A DNA stretch of 56,325 nt from an uncultured Phocaeicola sp. (GTDB taxonomy: Bacteria > Bacteroidota > Bacteroidia > Bacteroidales > Bacteroidaceae), in assembly GCA_944320855.1 (NCBI GenBank), contig CALUJF010000017.1:1-56325 (forward strand). Reading direction: 5' to 3'. Position numbers and translations under genes: made by a program. Below are positions 24,304 to 34,642 of this stretch, piece by piece (position 1 is the first letter of the stretch; each line of letters starts with the position of its first letter). The notes beneath the pieces were generated by a model. That model saw only the letters and a program-made list of their open reading frames with translations, had not been told where the DNA came from and made no database searches.

Positions 24304-26730
24304 ATGAAAAGAATATTGTTTTCTGCAATATTGGGCGGAATGATGCTCTCGGCTACTACTGCTGTGGCTCAGGAAAGACTTCCCGAATATCTGCAGGCAG
24401 AAAAGTTTACAGAAGACAAGCTTAAGAATATGCTGTTCTCCACTATGGTGGACCCACATTGGTTTCAGAACGGTAAAGGATTCTGGTATGAGTATAAGAC
24501 ATCCGAAGGTACATTTTGGTATGTCGTAACTCCATCGCAGAAGAAGAAAGAGCTTCTGTTTGACCGTGATAAATTGGCTGCACAACTCACCGAAATAGTA
24601 AAAGACCCGTTTGAGGCAAGACAGCTTCCGGTGAAGAACATTAAGGCTGAGGCTGACGGACGTACTTTCACTTTTGAGGTCGTTTCATCTCAGGACGAGA
24701 AGCAGGACAAGGATAAAAAGAAGAAAGCCGAAAAGCAGGTTTTCTATTTCTCTTATGACTTCCCTACAAAGAAACTTACTCACCTTACGGATAAGGAAAA
24801 AGAACCGAAGAAGCTTGACTGGGCATCAGTTTCGCCGGACGGACAGTCGGTGGTATATGCCAAGGACTGCAACCTTTACCGTATGAGCATTGCCGACTAT
24901 CGTAAGGCTCAGAAGGATGAGAAGGACAGCACAATTGTTGAGATACAGCTTACTACCGACGGTATGCCCGATTTCGGTTATGGTATTCCATACAGCATTC
25001 TAAATACAGATACCTTATGCAATGGCAAGCGTCGTAAAGCATGGGGTTGCTGGTCGCCTGACTCAAAGCATTTCGTAACGATAGTTTCTGATGACAGGGC
25101 AGTCAAACCTTTGTGGGTAATCAATTCCATAGCTGAGCCGCGTCCAACGCTCGAAACCTACAAATATCAGATGCCGGGAGAAATGGAAGCTCCGGAGGAA
25201 CATCTGTATATCTTCGATATGACATCCAACACCCGTAAGGAAATAAAGGTGTCTGCATGGAAGAACCAGTGGCTCGGACTGGAATCTAAGCCGATAGAGA
25301 AAAAGCAGAGAGATATGGAGTTCCGTCCTTCTGTATGGCAGGGCGATAACAACCGTTTCTTTGTGACAAGATACAGCAGAGATCTCCACCGTATAGACGT
25401 ATGTACATATACCGTGGGTGAGGATTCGATAGTTCCTATCGTAAAAGAACGTATGAATACCTATCAGGAAACTCGTCCTATCCACGTTATCAACGGTGGT
25501 AAGGAGTTTGTACAGTGGAGCGAGCGTGACGGATGGGCACATCTCTATCTCTATGATGACAAGGGAAATCTGAAGAACCGTATAACTGAAGGACCTTGGC
25601 ACGTAGAGCAGGTTCTGAAGATAGACGAAGCTACACGCACTGTTTATTTCCTGGCAAACGGTAAGGAAAAGGATGAAAACCCTTATTACGAACATCTGTA
25701 TAAAGTAAACGTAAACGGTAGCGGACTGACCAGACTTACCAAGGGCGATTACTTCCATCAGATATCATTGTCGGACGACGCACAGTTTGCCGTCGACAAT
25801 TTCTCACGAGTGAATACTGTTCCTTGTGCAGACCTGATTGACAGAAACGGAAATAAGGTTATGACAATTCAGGAAAGCGATTTCTCGAATCTTAAGGCTG
25901 CCGGATACAAGTTCCCTGAACTCTTTAAGGTTAAGGCTGCTGATGGTGTTACAGACCTTTACGGTGTGATGTACAAGCCTTACGATTTTGATTCTACTAA
26001 GGTATATCCTATCATCGACTATGTATATCCGGGTCCGCAGGTTGAGGCTGTATATTATCCTTTTACCCGTATGAGTGTTCGTACAGACCGTCTGGCTCAG
26101 GCAGGTTTCATAGTGATATCAGTAGGGCAGAGGGGAGGACATCCAAGCCGCTCCAAGTGGTATCACAACTACGGTTACGGCAATATGCGCGACTATCCTT
26201 TGGCCGACCATAAGGCTGCAGTAGAACAGCTTGCTGCCCGTCACAAATATATAGATATAAATAAGGTAGGAATCCACGGACATTCCGGAGGCGGATTTAT
26301 GTCTACAGCAGCAATATGCCAGTATCCTGATTTCTATAAGGCTGCAGTGTCATGTGCAGGAAACCACGACAACCGTATCTATAACCGTTGGTGGAGCGAA
26401 ACTCATCATGGAGTGAAAGAAACTGTTACAGAGAAAGGCGATACTACATTCGTTTATAAGATTGCCACTAATCCTGAGATAGTGAAGCAGCTTAAAGGCC
26501 ATCTGATGCTTGTACATGGAGATATAGACAACAATGTCCATCCTGCCAATACAACCCGTGTAGTGAATGCACTGATACGTGCCGGCAAGCGTTTCGATAT
26601 GCTTTACCTTCCTGGACAGCGTCATGGATTCGGCGATATGAACGAGTATTTCTATTGGCGACTTGTGGATTATTTCTCTGAACATCTGAAAGGACAGAAA
26701 GAAACATCCGTAGATATACCGAAAAGATGA
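24304..26730 (+). CDS. Secreted S9 family peptidase (dipeptidyl-peptidase IV type)
   Basis: 808 residues from the ATG at 24304; the frame-extending GTG at 24286 overlaps the rseP stop and is unlikely. A signal peptide ends near TTAVAQE. The N-terminal ~550 residues are the beta-propeller and the C-terminal ~250 the alpha/beta-hydrolase. Catalytic triad: S661 in GHSGGG, D742 in HGDIDNNV, H774 in RHGFGD. It probably removes X-Pro or related dipeptides in the periplasm. A strong bidirectional terminator follows. Confidence 0.93.
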   Translation: MKRILFSAILGGMMLSATTAVAQERLPEYLQAEKFTEDKLKNMLFSTMVDPHWFQNGKGFWYEYKTSEGTFWYVVTPSQKKKELLFDRDKLAAQLTEIVKDPFEARQLPVKNIKAEADGRTFTFEVVSSQDEKQDKDKKKKAEKQVFYFSYDFPTKKLTHLTDKEKEPKKLDWASVSPDGQSVVYAKDCNLYRMSIADYRKAQKDEKDSTIVEIQLTTDGMPDFGYGIPYSILNTDTLCNGKRRKAWGCWSPDSKHFVTIVSDDRAVKPLWVINSIAEPRPTLETYKYQMPGEMEAPEEHLYIFDMTSNTRKEIKVSAWKNQWLGLESKPIEKKQRDMEFRPSVWQGDNNRFFVTRYSRDLHRIDVCTYTVGEDSIVPIVKERMNTYQETRPIHVINGGKEFVQWSERDGWAHLYLYDDKGNLKNRITEGPWHVEQVLKIDEATRTVYFLANGKEKDENPYYEHLYKVNVNGSGLTRLTKGDYFHQISLSDDAQFAVDNFSRVNTVPCADLIDRNGNKVMTIQESDFSNLKAAGYKFPELFKVKAADGVTDLYGVMYKPYDFDSTKVYPIIDYVYPGPQVEAVYYPFTRMSVRTDRLAQAGFIVISVGQRGGHPSRSKWYHNYGYGNMRDYPLADHKAAVEQLAARHKYIDINKVGIHGHSGGGFMSTAAICQYPDFYKAAVSCAGNHDNRIYNRWWSETHHGVKETVTEKGDTTFVYKIATNPEIVKQLKGHLMLVHGDIDNNVHPANTTRVVNALIRAGKRFDMLYLPGQRHGFGDMNEYFYWRLVDYFSEHLKGQKETSVDIPKR

Positions 26731-26731
26731 T

Positions 26732-26786
26732 ATATAAAAATAAAATGAGGCAACGTAAACACGATTGCCTCATTTTATTTTTATAT
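26732..26786. terminator. Bidirectional intrinsic terminator
   Basis: A perfect 22-bp stem (26732-26753 with 26765-26786) with an 11-base loop and A/T-rich outer arms. It gives a T-run on either strand, between the convergent S9 peptidase and DUF4468 genes. Confidence 0.93.
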
Positions 26787-26804
26787 CCTTTTGTCGTTTT
26801 CTGA

Positions 26805-27833
26805 TTACTGCAGTTTGGCCGATGTTACTTCACAGATATACATTATATATTCTTTATTAGTATCAATATCCTGTTTCGATGATTTCAGTTCATTTTCTAC
26901 AGAGAGTTTCTGTGCCATTGTTTTCTTACATTCTATTATGATTTCAGCATCAGCCGATTTGTCCTTATAGAATGAAACTGTATATGCGGAAGATTCTTCC
27001 ATCGCCTTAATTACGTCAGACTGTTTCTTGTCTACAAAAATGTATGCCACATCTTTGTTGAACAGCTTTCCGAAACCGCCCCATGCGCTTGCAGCCAATT
27101 CTGTTTCTTTATCGCCGGCCTTGATTGTCAGTTTTCCTGCAGCAGCTATTTCACTCAGATTTGCAGGAAGTTCAGATACGGCTACTGTTCCTGTCTTCTT
27201 TGCAGTAGTGGCTGTAGCAGTATTTTCAGTTGTGGTATTATCAAGAACTTTCTGTCCCAAATTGTCTTTTGCTGAAGCGAAAAGTTCGTCTTTCAGGTCT
27301 ATGGTTTCGCGGCGGAACTTTCCGCATATAGGAGCAAGTTTTGTTTTCTTTTTGTTCAGAGCCATATCGTCAGTAATCCATTCTTCTGCAGTGTAGCGTT
27401 CTCCGCCGTCGCGGTTTTCGTCATACCAGTATCTGATTCGGCTCATATTGAGCTTGCAAACCCCGTTGTCAGTCTGTATATAGAAATGATAATAGATTCT
27501 TGTCCTGTCGAGCGAAAGAGCAGTCGAACTGAAAACCAGATATTCTTCTGCCGAAGCCACGATTTCACCGTTTTCTTTGTTGGTATATACCACTCTGCTG
27601 TTTAGTTTCTTGTCCGGAACAAATCGTTTTTCCGCCCATTGAAGCATTGTCGTGTATAATTCGTCTTTCGACATCGACGGCACTTTAATTTCGTCTTCAA
27701 AAGTTATTTTGTTATCTTTAAATGTGATTGCACCTTCCAGATACTTAGGGTTGGAATTGTCGTTTTTCTTATTGTCTTTTGCAGTAGCAAAGAGAGGCAA
27801 TAACGCTAAAGTCAATAATAGTAGTTTTTTCAT
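26805..27833 (-). CDS. DUF4468 domain protein, exported
   Basis: 342 residues with signal peptide MKKLLLLTLALLPLFATAKD. Residues about 35-185 match the DUF4468 family (starting EGAITFKDNKITFEDEIKVP), which has a TBP-like fold and is common in Bacteroidetes. A Thr/Ala-rich linker (about 205-225) joins a second ~110-residue domain of unknown type. Function unknown, probably periplasmic. Confidence 0.82.
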   Translation of the reverse strand: MKKLLLLTLALLPLFATAKDNKKNDNSNPKYLEGAITFKDNKITFEDEIKVPSMSKDELYTTMLQWAEKRFVPDKKLNSRVVYTNKENGEIVASAEEYLVFSSTALSLDRTRIYYHFYIQTDNGVCKLNMSRIRYWYDENRDGGERYTAEEWITDDMALNKKKTKLAPICGKFRRETIDLKDELFASAKDNLGQKVLDNTTTENTATATTAKKTGTVAVSELPANLSEIAAAGKLTIKAGDKETELAASAWGGFGKLFNKDVAYIFVDKKQSDVIKAMEESSAYTVSFYKDKSADAEIIIECKKTMAQKLSVENELKSSKQDIDTNKEYIMYICEVTSAKLQ

Positions 27834-27860
27834 GTTGGGTCATTTTATAGTTAATGACAG

Positions 27861-27868
27861 CAAACATA
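27861..27868 (-). promoter_or_regulatory. -7 box (TATGTTTG on reverse strand) of the DUF4468 gene
   Basis: The complement of CAAACATA fits TAnnTTTG, about 28 bases before the ATG. Confidence 0.45.
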
Positions 27869-27932
27869 CAAAAAAATCTTTTTTGGGGTATTAAAAAGCA
27901 TGCTTTCTGTGCGTTTATATTTGTTAAAATAA

Positions 27933-27998
27933 AACGCTTCGTCATTCGACTTCGAATGCTTCGTCGTTTTACTTTAAACGCTTCGTCGTTTTATTTTA
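27933..27998. repeat. Three 22-bp (2 x 11) tandem units
   Basis: Half-units in order: AACGCTTCGTC + ATTCGACTTCG, AATGCTTCGTC + GTTTTACTTTA, AACGCTTCGTC + GTTTTATTTTA. It lies between the divergent DUF4468 and rsmE promoters. Outer arms TAAAATAAAACG and CGTTTTATTTTA are also complementary. Same pitch as the other 11-bp arrays. Confidence 0.75.
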
Positions 27999-28021
27999 GC
28001 TGAAGTGTCAGAAAAAATGGT

Positions 28022-28029
28022 TACATTTG
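28022..28029 (+). promoter_or_regulatory. -7 box TACATTTG of rsmE
   Basis: Exact TAnnTTTG match 27 bases before the ATG at 28057. Confidence 0.5.
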
Positions 28030-28056
28030 TTCGGTTTTAATTTCAAACATATTATT

Positions 28057-28761
28057 ATGCACGTATTTTATACTCCGGACATACTTACAGATACAGAACT
28101 CCCTGCAGAAGAGGCAGGACATTGCGTAAGGGTTTTACGACTGAATATAGGTGATGAGATTCAGCTCACCGATGGCAAAGGATATTTCTACAAGGCTGCA
28201 ATCAGTGCTGCCACAGGCAAAAGATGCCAGGTGAAAGTTTTGGAGAAAACATTCCAGGAACCGTTGTGGAAAGGACATCTGCATATAGCCATGGCACCCA
28301 CAAAGATGATGGACCGCATAGAATGGTTTGCGGAGAAGGCTACGGAAATAGGACTTGACGAGATAACATTTCTCAACTGCCGTTATTCAGAACGCAGGGT
28401 TATAAAGACGGAAAGGGTGGAGAAGATAGTTGTGTCTGCCGTAAAACAGTCGCTGAAGGCACGTAAGCCTGTAATCAACGAAATGACAGACTTCGACAAG
28501 TTCATGAAGATGGATTTCAAGGGAGATAAGTTTATAGCCCACTGCAATGAGGGAGAGAAGACTCTGCTGAAAGATGCTATAGTTCCGGGAAATGATGCTT
28601 TGGTTCTGATAGGTCCGGAAGGTGACTTTAGCAAAGAAGAAGTGGAAATGGCCATAAAGAAAGGATTCAAGCCGGTAAGCTTGGGAAAATCCCGTTTGCG
28701 TACGGAAACAGCGGCTCTTGTGGCAGTACATACTATGAACCTGCTGAACGCCAACGACTGA
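28057..28761 (+). CDS. rsmE: 16S rRNA (uracil-1498-N3)-methyltransferase
   Basis: 234 residues from the ATG at 28057 (MHVFYTPD); an in-frame upstream start lies inside the promoter. N-terminal PUA-like region with HCVRVLRLNIGDEIQLTDGKG and C-terminal SPOUT knot with VLIGPEGDFSKEE and SLGKSRLRTETAA. It methylates U1498 of 16S rRNA. Its ending is followed by the octamer array of the next gene. Confidence 0.95.
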   Translation: MHVFYTPDILTDTELPAEEAGHCVRVLRLNIGDEIQLTDGKGYFYKAAISAATGKRCQVKVLEKTFQEPLWKGHLHIAMAPTKMMDRIEWFAEKATEIGLDEITFLNCRYSERRVIKTERVEKIVVSAVKQSLKARKPVINEMTDFDKFMKMDFKGDKFIAHCNEGEKTLLKDAIVPGNDALVLIGPEGDFSKEEVEMAIKKGFKPVSLGKSRLRTETAALVAVHTMNLLNAND

Positions 28762-28787
28762 AAGACAATAACCAAACAAGCAACTAC

Positions 28788-28827
28788 AAACTTAAAAACT
28801 CACAAACTTAAAAACTCACAAACTCAC
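28788..28827 (+). repeat. Five 8-bp repeats abutting the start codon of the DUF4836 gene
   Basis: AAACTTAA, AAACTCAC, AAACTTAA, AAACTCAC, AAACTCAC, exactly in register, ending one base before the ATG at 28829. Takes the place where a ribosome-binding site would be. Confidence 0.8.
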
Positions 28828-28828
28828 A

Positions 28829-30349
28829 ATGAAATATTTATACATACCCATATTAGCCTTGTTTATGGCAGCTTGTGGCAGTACTCCGGATTATAGGAAT
28901 GCCATTCCTGCAAAATCGGCGGCTGTGGTAGCCCTCGATGTAAATTCCATGTCAGAAAAGAGTGGTCTTAGTGGTGCGAATGCCGATAAGGATGTTCTTG
29001 CCCGATTTGAAAAAATGGTCAAGAGCGGTCTTTCCGGTTCTGAAGCCTTGGTAGAGAAAATATTCCGCGATGCCACAGAGAGCGGTTTGGGGCTGAAGGA
29101 AAAGATTTATCTCTTTATGGGTGAGCAGGCCAAAATAGGTGGACTGTTGGTCAAGGTGACAGACAGTGATAAATTGGAGGAACTGCTTGAAGCACTTACC
29201 AAACAGCAGCTTTGTCTGCCACTGAAAGAAGCCGACGGATGCGAATGGACTGTCATAGGCAACTGGCTTTTGGCTTATAATGACGGAGCTTTGGTTTTGG
29301 TGTCCGACAATAAAGGGTCTGACCCTAAGTCGCTCGTAAGACAGGCTTCTATGTGGCTGCGTCAGAAAGATGGTGAAGGATTTTCGGCATCGGATGATTT
29401 CAGGAGTATGGAGCAGAAAAAGGGTGATATAGTATTGTGGAGTTCGCTTGAAGTTTTGCCTCACGAGGCAGTATATCCACTTACGATGGGAATATCGGCA
29501 GAAATGCGCCTGAAGGATGTCAAGGCAATATCTACGGTAGATTTCACAAACGGAAAAACTGTCATGGATGTGGAAATGATGGTCACTGACAAGGTGATGA
29601 AGGGTGTTCTTGAAAAGAAACAGCAGGTGACTGATAAGATTAAAGGCAGTTATCTGGATATGTTCCCGTCGAATACTCAGTTCTGGGCAACGGCAAATAT
29701 AAAAGGAGGAGAGTTCTACAACTTTATATGCGAGAATCCTTCTGTCAGAAGATATTTTGAGAAGTCTATGATTCCTTTGGATTTTCGTTCTATATTCAGT
29801 GCCATCAGCGGTGATGTGGCTCTGTCCATGTCCGGAAAGGATGGAAAAGATTTCATAGCCTTTGCAGATGTTACAAATGATGAATTTCTGAAATCTTTTG
29901 AAACACTCAAGTCTATGGCCGCTCTTTCAGGCGGTCAGGTGCTTTTGCGCAATCACGGCGACAACGGGTATGAATTCAAGACAGTGGACGGAAGTCTTGT
30001 TGGGCTGACTCCGGGATATATGGAACTGTGGATAGGAGTGAAGGACGGCAAACTTTACGTCACCAACAAAGAATCATTGATAGACAGGCGAGTGTTGGGG
30101 CTTTCACTCAGAAACCGTACTTGGGGAAAAAGAGTGGAAGGGCAGAGATTCTTTATGGTTTCAGATTTGACATCTCTCGACCGTCTGCTCGACTTGAAAA
30201 AACTTAAAGGGTCGATGGCATCAGTGCTTGCATTCTTCGGAGGTCTGGATTATCTCACGGTGGAAAGTGCCGACGGAAGTAATGTACGCATTGAGATAAT
30301 GATGAAAGATACGAATAAGAATCCTTTGGGAGCTTTGCTGGATAATTAA
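28829..30349 (+). CDS. DUF4836 family lipoprotein
   Basis: 506 residues. Lipoprotein signal with lipobox MAAC (Cys16). The start of the mature part, YRNAIPAKSAAVVALDVNSM, is typical of the Bacteroidetes DUF4836 family. Mixed alpha/beta throughout; function unknown. The ABC ATPase starts 15 bases downstream, so the lipoprotein may work with that transporter pair. Confidence 0.82.
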   Translation: MKYLYIPILALFMAACGSTPDYRNAIPAKSAAVVALDVNSMSEKSGLSGANADKDVLARFEKMVKSGLSGSEALVEKIFRDATESGLGLKEKIYLFMGEQAKIGGLLVKVTDSDKLEELLEALTKQQLCLPLKEADGCEWTVIGNWLLAYNDGALVLVSDNKGSDPKSLVRQASMWLRQKDGEGFSASDDFRSMEQKKGDIVLWSSLEVLPHEAVYPLTMGISAEMRLKDVKAISTVDFTNGKTVMDVEMMVTDKVMKGVLEKKQQVTDKIKGSYLDMFPSNTQFWATANIKGGEFYNFICENPSVRRYFEKSMIPLDFRSIFSAISGDVALSMSGKDGKDFIAFADVTNDEFLKSFETLKSMAALSGGQVLLRNHGDNGYEFKTVDGSLVGLTPGYMELWIGVKDGKLYVTNKESLIDRRVLGLSLRNRTWGKRVEGQRFFMVSDLTSLDRLLDLKKLKGSMASVLAFFGGLDYLTVESADGSNVRIEIMMKDTNKNPLGALLDN

Positions 30350-30364
30350 AACAAGTACTGAAAG

Positions 30365-31009
30365 GTGGAAAGAATAGAATTGGAAAATGTCCTGCCGTCT
30401 GTGTTTGCAGGACGTGAAAATATAGTTTCCGACGTTTGGAGAAAGAAACTCTCTTTCGCGAAAGGAAAATCTTACCTGATAGAGGCTGCTTCAGGAACAG
30501 GTAAATCATCGCTTTGCAGTTTTATATATGGCTACAGAAAGGATTATGAAGGTATTATCAGTTTTGACAGTACGGATATCAGAAACCTTTCCGGAGATGA
30601 TTGGACCGGTGTCAGACAGCGCAATATAGGAATGATGTTTCAGGAGTTGCGCCTGTTTCCGGAACTTACGGCTGCGGAAAATGTGACTCTGAAAAACAAT
30701 CTGACTTATTTCAGGGCAGAGAAACAGATAAAGGAATGGTTTTCCATGTTGGGAATTGAGGATAAATGGAATGAACCGGTAGGACAGATGTCGTTCGGTC
30801 AGCAGCAGAGAGTGGCTTTCATAAGGATGCTGTGCCAGCCGTCGGACTTTCTGTTTATGGATGAGCCGGTGAGCCATCTGGATGATGCCAACAGTAAAAT
30901 AATGGGAGATATACTGTCGGCGGAGATGCGTGAAAGGGGAGTGGGAATAATAGTCACTTCCATAGGCCGCCGTCTGAACATGGATTATGATGTGGAAATA
31001 AAACTTTAA
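30365..31009 (+). CDS. ABC transporter ATP-binding protein (LolD/FtsE-like), atypical H-loop
   Basis: 214 residues from a GTG start. Walker A AASGTGKSS, Q-loop MMFQE, signature MSFGQQQR (in place of LSGGQ), Walker B FLFMDEP followed by the D-loop SHLD. The switch His, normally in VTH, is Ser: IIVTSIGRR. The next gene is an FtsX-type permease 20 bases downstream, so both form one transporter of the MacB/LolD/FtsE class. The substrate is unknown; the H-loop change may alter hydrolysis. Confidence 0.88.
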   Translation: MERIELENVLPSVFAGRENIVSDVWRKKLSFAKGKSYLIEAASGTGKSSLCSFIYGYRKDYEGIISFDSTDIRNLSGDDWTGVRQRNIGMMFQELRLFPELTAAENVTLKNNLTYFRAEKQIKEWFSMLGIEDKWNEPVGQMSFGQQQRVAFIRMLCQPSDFLFMDEPVSHLDDANSKIMGDILSAEMRERGVGIIVTSIGRRLNMDYDVEIKL

Positions 31010-31029
31010 AAACGTACCGGAGAGTCATT

Positions 31030-32208
31030 ATGCTTTGGAAATTATTAAGACAGCATATCAGTGTGGCGCAGTTGGCAGGTTTCTTTATTGCCAACCTGTG
31101 CGGAATGGTAATAGTGATGTTAGGGATACAGTTCTATAATGATGTATCGCCTGTATTCACTCAGGAAGACAGTTTCATAAAGAAGGATTATATAGTAGTG
31201 ACAAAAAAGGTCAGCACCTTGGGAAGTATTGCAGGAAAGAGCGGTACTTTCTCTGATTATGAGGTGGATGACTTGAAATCGCAGCCGTTCACAGTAGGGG
31301 TAGGGGCTTTCCAACCTTCTCAGTTCAAGGTGTCGGCTGGTATATCATTCGGAGGAATGGATATATCTACAGCTATGTTTTTAGAGTCTGTACCGGACGG
31401 TTTTGTAGATGTAAAGGCCGATGCATGGCGTTACACGGACGGACAGAGTGAAATACCAATCATTATTCCGCGCAATTATCTCAATCTTTATAACTTCGGA
31501 TTTGCACGAAGCAGGAATCTTCCGCAGCTGTCGGAAGGTATGGTAGGGTTGGTATCACTTAATCTTTATATTGCCGGAAATGGAAAACGGGATATGAAGA
31601 AGGGGCGTATAGTGGGGTTCTCCAACAGACTGAACACTATACTCGTGCCTGAATCATTCATGAATTCGGCAAATGCCACTTATGGCGGAAACAGAGAATG
31701 GGAACCGTCGCGCCTTATTATAGAGGTGGACAATCCTGCCGACGAAAGAATAGCCCGGTATTTTAACGATAACGGTTATGAAACCGAGGACAGCAAACTT
31801 GATGCGGGCAAGATGACCTGGTTCCTGAAAGTGGCTGTAGGGGTAGTTATGGCAGTCGGACTGGTGATAAGTTTGTTGTCGTTTTATATACTATTGCTTA
31901 GTATATATCTGCTTCTGCAGAAGAATACGGACAAACTCGAGAACCTTATTCTTATAGGCTACGGTACTTCGCGCGTAGCCATGCCTTATCAGATACTGAC
32001 GGTGGCGATTAATCTCGCAGTGTTGGTCCTGTCTGTCATTATTATGGTAATAGTGAGAGGAGTGTATACGGATGCGCTTTCTGGCATAATAACAGGTACA
32101 GACGATGTAAGCATTGTCCAGTCATGTATCTTTGGTGTGATTTTGTTCGTTTTAGTGTCTGTCTACAATATAATTGCGATAAGAAAAAAGATTGGTTCTA
32201 TACTGTAA
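31030..32208 (+). CDS. FtsX/MacB-type ABC permease
   Basis: 392 residues. One membrane helix near the N-terminus (about 16-36), a large extracytoplasmic domain (about 45-270), and three C-terminal helices (about 272-297, 320-345, 362-385). This is the classic 1+3 FtsX/MacB topology. Partner of the ATPase upstream. Whether it drives lipoprotein trafficking, peptidoglycan hydrolase control or export cannot be decided here. Confidence 0.85.
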   Translation: MLWKLLRQHISVAQLAGFFIANLCGMVIVMLGIQFYNDVSPVFTQEDSFIKKDYIVVTKKVSTLGSIAGKSGTFSDYEVDDLKSQPFTVGVGAFQPSQFKVSAGISFGGMDISTAMFLESVPDGFVDVKADAWRYTDGQSEIPIIIPRNYLNLYNFGFARSRNLPQLSEGMVGLVSLNLYIAGNGKRDMKKGRIVGFSNRLNTILVPESFMNSANATYGGNREWEPSRLIIEVDNPADERIARYFNDNGYETEDSKLDAGKMTWFLKVAVGVVMAVGLVISLLSFYILLLSIYLLLQKNTDKLENLILIGYGTSRVAMPYQILTVAINLAVLVLSVIIMVIVRGVYTDALSGIITGTDDVSIVQSCIFGVILFVLVSVYNIIAIRKKIGSIL

Positions 32209-32287
32209 TGGTGTGTTCCTTGTTTAAAAAATCTTTATTCTCTGTGATAATATGTAAATAGTATTGGGAAATATCTCTCATATTATG

Positions 32288-32344
32288 TCCTATAACACTG
32301 TTTGAGGGATAAAAAATGTTACTTTTGGGAACATTGTTATAGGA
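32288..32344. promoter_or_regulatory. Inverted repeat upstream of the ATP synthase promoter
   Basis: TCCTATAACA (32288-32297) and TGTTATAGGA (32335-32344) are perfect 10-bp inverted arms 37 bases apart. The second arm lies in the -33 region of the predicted atpD promoter, where a regulator could act. Confidence 0.5.
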
Positions 32345-32352
32345 TAAAACAT

Positions 32353-32360
32353 TAAATTTG
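32353..32360 (+). promoter_or_regulatory. -7 box TAAATTTG of the atp operon
   Basis: Exact TAnnTTTG match 38 bases before the atpD ATG. No well-spaced -33 TTG. Confidence 0.55.
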
Positions 32361-32395
32361 CGATATACAATTAAGATAATTATTTAACAGATTAG

Positions 32396-33925
<1,530 letters not shown>

Positions 33926-33930
33926 CGCCT

Positions 33931-34203
33931 ATGGACAGGAAGGAATTGCATCTGGTGATAATATCACCGGAGCGTACTCTCTTCGACGGCCCTGTAAACT
34001 GGGTGGAACTGCCGGGAGAACTCGGTAAATTCCAGGCACTTGTAAACCACGCTCCTATAATATCATCCTTAAAGGAAGGTGAAGTCATTTACCAGTGTGG
34101 AGAAGCACAGTACAGAGTAAAGAGAGATACGCAGAGATTGAAAATTACAGGAGGATTCGTTGAGGTTAAAGATAATTTGGTCTCAGTGTGTGTAGAATTA
34201 TAA
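33931..34203 (+). CDS. atpC: F1 ATP synthase epsilon subunit, short form
   Basis: 90 residues, only the N-terminal beta-sandwich (VISPERTLFDGPVNWVELPGELG through GGFVEVKDNLVSVCVE). The C-terminal helical hairpin, which in E. coli (139 residues) can inhibit the enzyme, is missing. Five bases after atpD. Confidence 0.95.
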   Translation: MDRKELHLVIISPERTLFDGPVNWVELPGELGKFQALVNHAPIISSLKEGEVIYQCGEAQYRVKRDTQRLKITGGFVEVKDNLVSVCVEL

Positions 34204-34222
34204 ACCGAAAAATCTGAAAAAC

Positions 34223-34642
34223 ATGTTCTTGCTTAAGGCTAAGAAGGTATTCATAAAGAAAATGACAGTATTGACTTTGGTATTGTCTGTGGCAATTGGT
34301 ATGGTGTATCATCTGTTTATACCTGACAGGTATTTCCCCTGGTTTCCGGCCATACCTGTGTTCTTTTATCTCTTCGGCCTGTTCTACATCAACATGTTTT
34401 CTCTGGCTTATCGGTTGGGAGAAGATAAAATGATTCCGCTGTTTCTGGTTTGTAAAGGGACAAAGTTTCTTGTCAGTCTGCTGATAGTAGCCATATACTG
34501 TTTTGCAGTGCGGCATGAAGTCTTGCCTTTTATAGCAACATTTCTGGTATTCTATGTATCTTTTCTCGTATTCGAAACTGTATATTTCACAAATATCGAG
34601 CTGAGGCTTAAAAAGAAGAAAAAACTAAAACAGAAACAATGA
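34223..34642 (+). CDS. AtpI-like small membrane protein of the atp operon
   Basis: 139 residues with four predicted membrane segments (about 14-32, 41-60, 75-95, 100-122) and a lysine-rich tail. It stands where AtpI stands in other operons and ends by overlapping the atpB start by 4 bases. Sequence similarity to AtpI is weak to my reading; a role in c-ring assembly is inference. Confidence 0.7.
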   Translation: MFLLKAKKVFIKKMTVLTLVLSVAIGMVYHLFIPDRYFPWFPAIPVFFYLFGLFYINMFSLAYRLGEDKMIPLFLVCKGTKFLVSLLIVAIYCFAVRHEVLPFIATFLVFYVSFLVFETVYFTNIELRLKKKKKLKQKQ

